Source: Chloroflexota bacterium (GTDB lineage Bacteria; Chloroflexota; Anaerolineae; Aggregatilineales; J027). Taken from it: DNA of 64,000 nt. This document shows positions 62,487 to 64,000 of this stretch, one piece after another; the first letter of the stretch is position 1, and the number at the start of each line of letters is the position of its first letter. The stretch lies in the NCBI GenBank assembly GCA_013112715.1, contig JABFGB010000026.1, positions 21,111 to 85,110 on the forward strand. The letters are read 5' to 3'. The position numbers were made by a program, and so were the translations under genes. The notes beneath the pieces were generated by a model, which had not been told where the DNA came from, ran no database searches, and saw nothing but the letters and a program-made list of their open reading frames with translations.

Positions 62487-63035
62487 TCACAGTTTGGCGT
62501 CAAACCCACCGTTCACAGGGGTATTCATTCCAGCGTCAAATCCGTGAATAAAGGCCGTGAGCAGGGGACTATCCGCATGAGTAGCCATCAGATGTTCTTG
62601 GAACTCGCGTATTTCAGTCACATCACCAGCTTCATTTCGGAGCATTTCAAGAATGGCGACTTTCCCTGTCTGTTCCTGCACTTTGAGGTTGGAGATCATC
62701 AACACCTCCTTACGACTGGGGTCCTCAGACGGGGGAAGCGTGGGCATCTTGCCCTCAGTGGCAAAACTCATCCATGCTTCACACACGAAAAACACTTGTT
62801 TTAGTACGCCAATCACATTGGCCTCTGCCAGCACATACCCTGCCGAAAACATCTGTTGAGCGCGGCCTTCGTGGGTGTCCTCAAGAGGGGTCAGATGACT
62901 GACAACCATCTGATTATGCCCTTCCACAATGAGAGTTGGCAGGTGCGACCCTTGTTGCAAAAGAATCTCGCGGGCGAGTTGGGCGACCTGTTCAAACGAA
63001 AGCGTGGGTAATCGTTTATCTCGATCTTTATCCAT
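62487..63035 (-). CDS. Hypothetical protein upstream of the tyrosine recombinase
   Basis: This 182-residue protein is unrecognised. It is an acidic soluble protein with a helical N-terminus (LSFEQVAQLAREILLQQG), then short strand-like segments (LPTLIVEGHNQMVVSHL) and a helix-rich rest. No motif or ribosome site stands out. It is 21 bases before the tyrosine recombinase gene on the same strand, so it may be part of its transcript. Confidence 0.5.
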   Translation of the reverse strand: MDKDRDKRLPTLSFEQVAQLAREILLQQGSHLPTLIVEGHNQMVVSHLTPLEDTHEGRAQQMFSAGYVLAEANVIGVLKQVFFVCEAWMSFATEGKMPTLPPSEDPSRKEVLMISNLKVQEQTGKVAILEMLRNEAGDVTEIREFQEHLMATHADSPLLTAFIHGFDAGMNTPVNGGFDAKL

Positions 63036-63099
63036 TCATTTCAAGCTATCACGATAAGAGGGTAAAATTCAACACAAAAACAATGAATGGGAGAGGCGT

Positions 63100-63381
63100 A
63101 TGGTACTCAAAACCAAGCGTATTGAAGCCGGGCACTATTTATACGTTGAACCAAGCACAGGTACTCAATTCAGTATCAGGCGTTTCACTGAGTCTGATGG
63201 ATATGATGAAACCTTTTGGACTTGGACGATGGCGGGTGGACATATGCAAGGCATGTATCCGACCAAACTTGAAGCCCTTATTGACTTAGAAAAAAATCTC
63301 AGTGGTTCAGGCTATATTGCCCACGAACTACGTCTAAAACGGAGTGTGAAAATAATTTTGAGCAGGCTATACCCAGACTAA
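63100..63381 (+). CDS. Small hypothetical protein of the element
   Basis: This 93-residue protein is unrecognised. The ATG follows GGGAGAGG, so it is probably translated. The first half is rich in Tyr, Thr and Trp (FSIRRFTESDGYDETFWTWT) and the second half is basic. It is divergent from the 182-residue protein gene. Confidence 0.5.
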   Translation: MVLKTKRIEAGHYLYVEPSTGTQFSIRRFTESDGYDETFWTWTMAGGHMQGMYPTKLEALIDLEKNLSGSGYIAHELRLKRSVKIILSRLYPD

Positions 63382-63672
63382 CAATGTTGGATTAAGTCTT
63401 GTTCAATTATAGGGTGGGGAAGTATTTTGAAAAATCTGTAAGATGGTCGCATAATATTCATTTTACGACCCTTTTTTAGCCTCAATACGCCATTCTCAGG
63501 GAGCTAGATCATTATTTTTGAGGTGAAGATGGAAAATAGAATGACCTATAATTTTAGGGTGAGTCGAGAAAATATTATGAATTATGGGGTTTCAATGTGA
63601 TCTATCCCCCGAAAAACTAAGCCAAGCGGAGTGAGACTATCAGACATACAATAAGGACAGGAGGATAGTTTC

Positions 63673-63945
63673 ATGGCAAGTAAAGGGACACGCTACAGCG
63701 AAGAGCAGATCATTCGGATATTGAAAGAGGTGGAAAACGGCATCAGTGTAGCGGAGGTGTGCCGGAAATATGGGGTCTCGGAGCAAACGGTGTATCGGTG
63801 GCGCACCAAGTACGGGGGGCTAGAAGCGAGCGAACTACAACGGTTGCGGGAGTTAGAGGCGGAGAATGCGCGGCTGAAGAAAATCGTGGCCCAGCAAGCC
63901 TTAGACATCGATGTACTCAAAGAGGTCGTGTCAAAAAAATGGTAA
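63673..63945 (+). CDS. IS3-family transposase OrfA
   Basis: This 90-residue DNA-binding part of an IS3-type transposase has an HTH (RYSEEQIIRILKEVENGI, SVAEVCRKYGVSEQTVYRW) and a leucine zipper (LQRLRELEAENARLKKIVAQ). GGAGG lies upstream. Its end contains seven A at 63933-63939, the slippery run for -1 frameshifting into orfB. Confidence 0.93.
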   Translation: MASKGTRYSEEQIIRILKEVENGISVAEVCRKYGVSEQTVYRWRTKYGGLEASELQRLRELEAENARLKKIVAQQALDIDVLKEVVSKKW

Positions 63946-64000
63946 GCCCTCGCCAGAAACGACAAGCAGTCCAACAAGTGGTGGCAGAACGAGGGCTGTC
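63939..64000 (+). CDS. IS3-family transposase OrfB (start only)
   Basis: The catalytic DDE part of the transposase begins here in the -1 frame relative to orfA and reads MVSPRQKRQAVQQVVAERGL before the window ends. It is normally made as an OrfAB fusion by frameshifting at the A7 run. Confidence 0.8.
   Translation, partial: MVSPRQKRQAVQQVVAERGL

Larger units (their letters stand above)
58184..64000. mobile_element. Integrated element at tRNA-Asp (left part; right end beyond window)
   Basis: From the tRNA to the window end the content changes from metabolic operons to a serine recombinase, an excisionase-like HTH protein, a tyrosine recombinase, four unrecognised small genes and an IS3-type element. 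No transfer, capsid or replication gene is seen in this part. It could be a genomic island, an integrative element or a remnant of one. Confidence 0.7.
63598..64000 (+). mobile_element. IS3-family insertion sequence, left part
   Basis: The orfA gene and the start of orfB are present, preceded by about 75 bases beginning TGATCTATCCCCCGAAAAACT that look like an IS3-type left end. The right end is outside the window, so the boundary is approximate. Confidence 0.7.

Overview
The window looks like a chromosome segment of a Chloroflexota bacterium, probably an Anaerolineae-like heterotroph. This is an inference from gene content, not from a marker gene: an archaellin-like class III pilin, large MalF/MalG-type permeases with extra domains, TolB-like secreted propellers, FHA/zinc-ribbon proteins, a Phe T-box leader, and a dense set of sugar-catabolic operons that use ABC rather than PTS uptake.

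Layout. 1-3.4 kb: end of a beta-glucosidase (GH1) gene and a cellobiose phosphorylase (GH94). 3.5-7.6 kb: secreted beta-propeller, FHA protein and orphan sortase. 7.7-16.6 kb: pheT alone on the + strand, then on the - strand a fadN-type beta-oxidation fusion, an archaellin-like pilin, a lone FAD-binding subunit, pheS and a small membrane protein, the last two headed by a T-box with a UUC (Phe) specifier. 16.8-21.5 kb: a partner-switching module (STAS protein, PP2C phosphatase, anti-sigma kinase, receiver protein) facing a hybrid-input histidine kinase. 21.7-31.2 kb: LacI regulator, sugar-binding protein, two unusual permeases, GH42 and GH31 glycosidases. 31.2-36.9 kb (- strand): LacI regulator with a perfect operator, small membrane protein, GH4, BadF-type kinase and GH20. 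36.9-38.7 kb: GNAT, cupin and a ROK fructokinase. 38.7-44.6 kb (- strand): complete hypABFCDE hydrogenase maturation set with no hydrogenase in view. 44.7-58.0 kb: an L-rhamnose locus, with a DeoR-type repressor fused to a periplasmic-binding-protein domain divergent from an ABC transporter (ATPase, two permeases, binding protein), mutarotase, isomerase, kinase, a double class II aldolase and the bifunctional RhaD aldolase/dehydrogenase. 58.1 kb: tRNA-Asp, which marks the left edge of an integrated element (58.2 kb to beyond the window) carrying a serine recombinase, an excisionase-like protein, a tyrosine recombinase, several unrecognised genes and the start of an IS3-family insertion sequence.

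How it works together. Most of the window imports and degrades plant or microbial glycans: cellobiose by phosphorolysis, galactosides by GH42/GH31, hexosaminides or phosphorylated beta-glycosides by GH20/GH4/kinase, and L-rhamnose to dihydroxyacetone phosphate and lactate. Each block has its own regulator next to it, and readable operators are present for three of them. The most unusual items are the DeoR-binding-protein fusion with its four-copy operator array, the tandem aldolase whose second half has lost its metal site, the MalG-like permease with an insert of about 250 residues, the lone archaellin-like pilin, and the tRNA-Asp element whose recombinase reading frame ends inside the tRNA gene.
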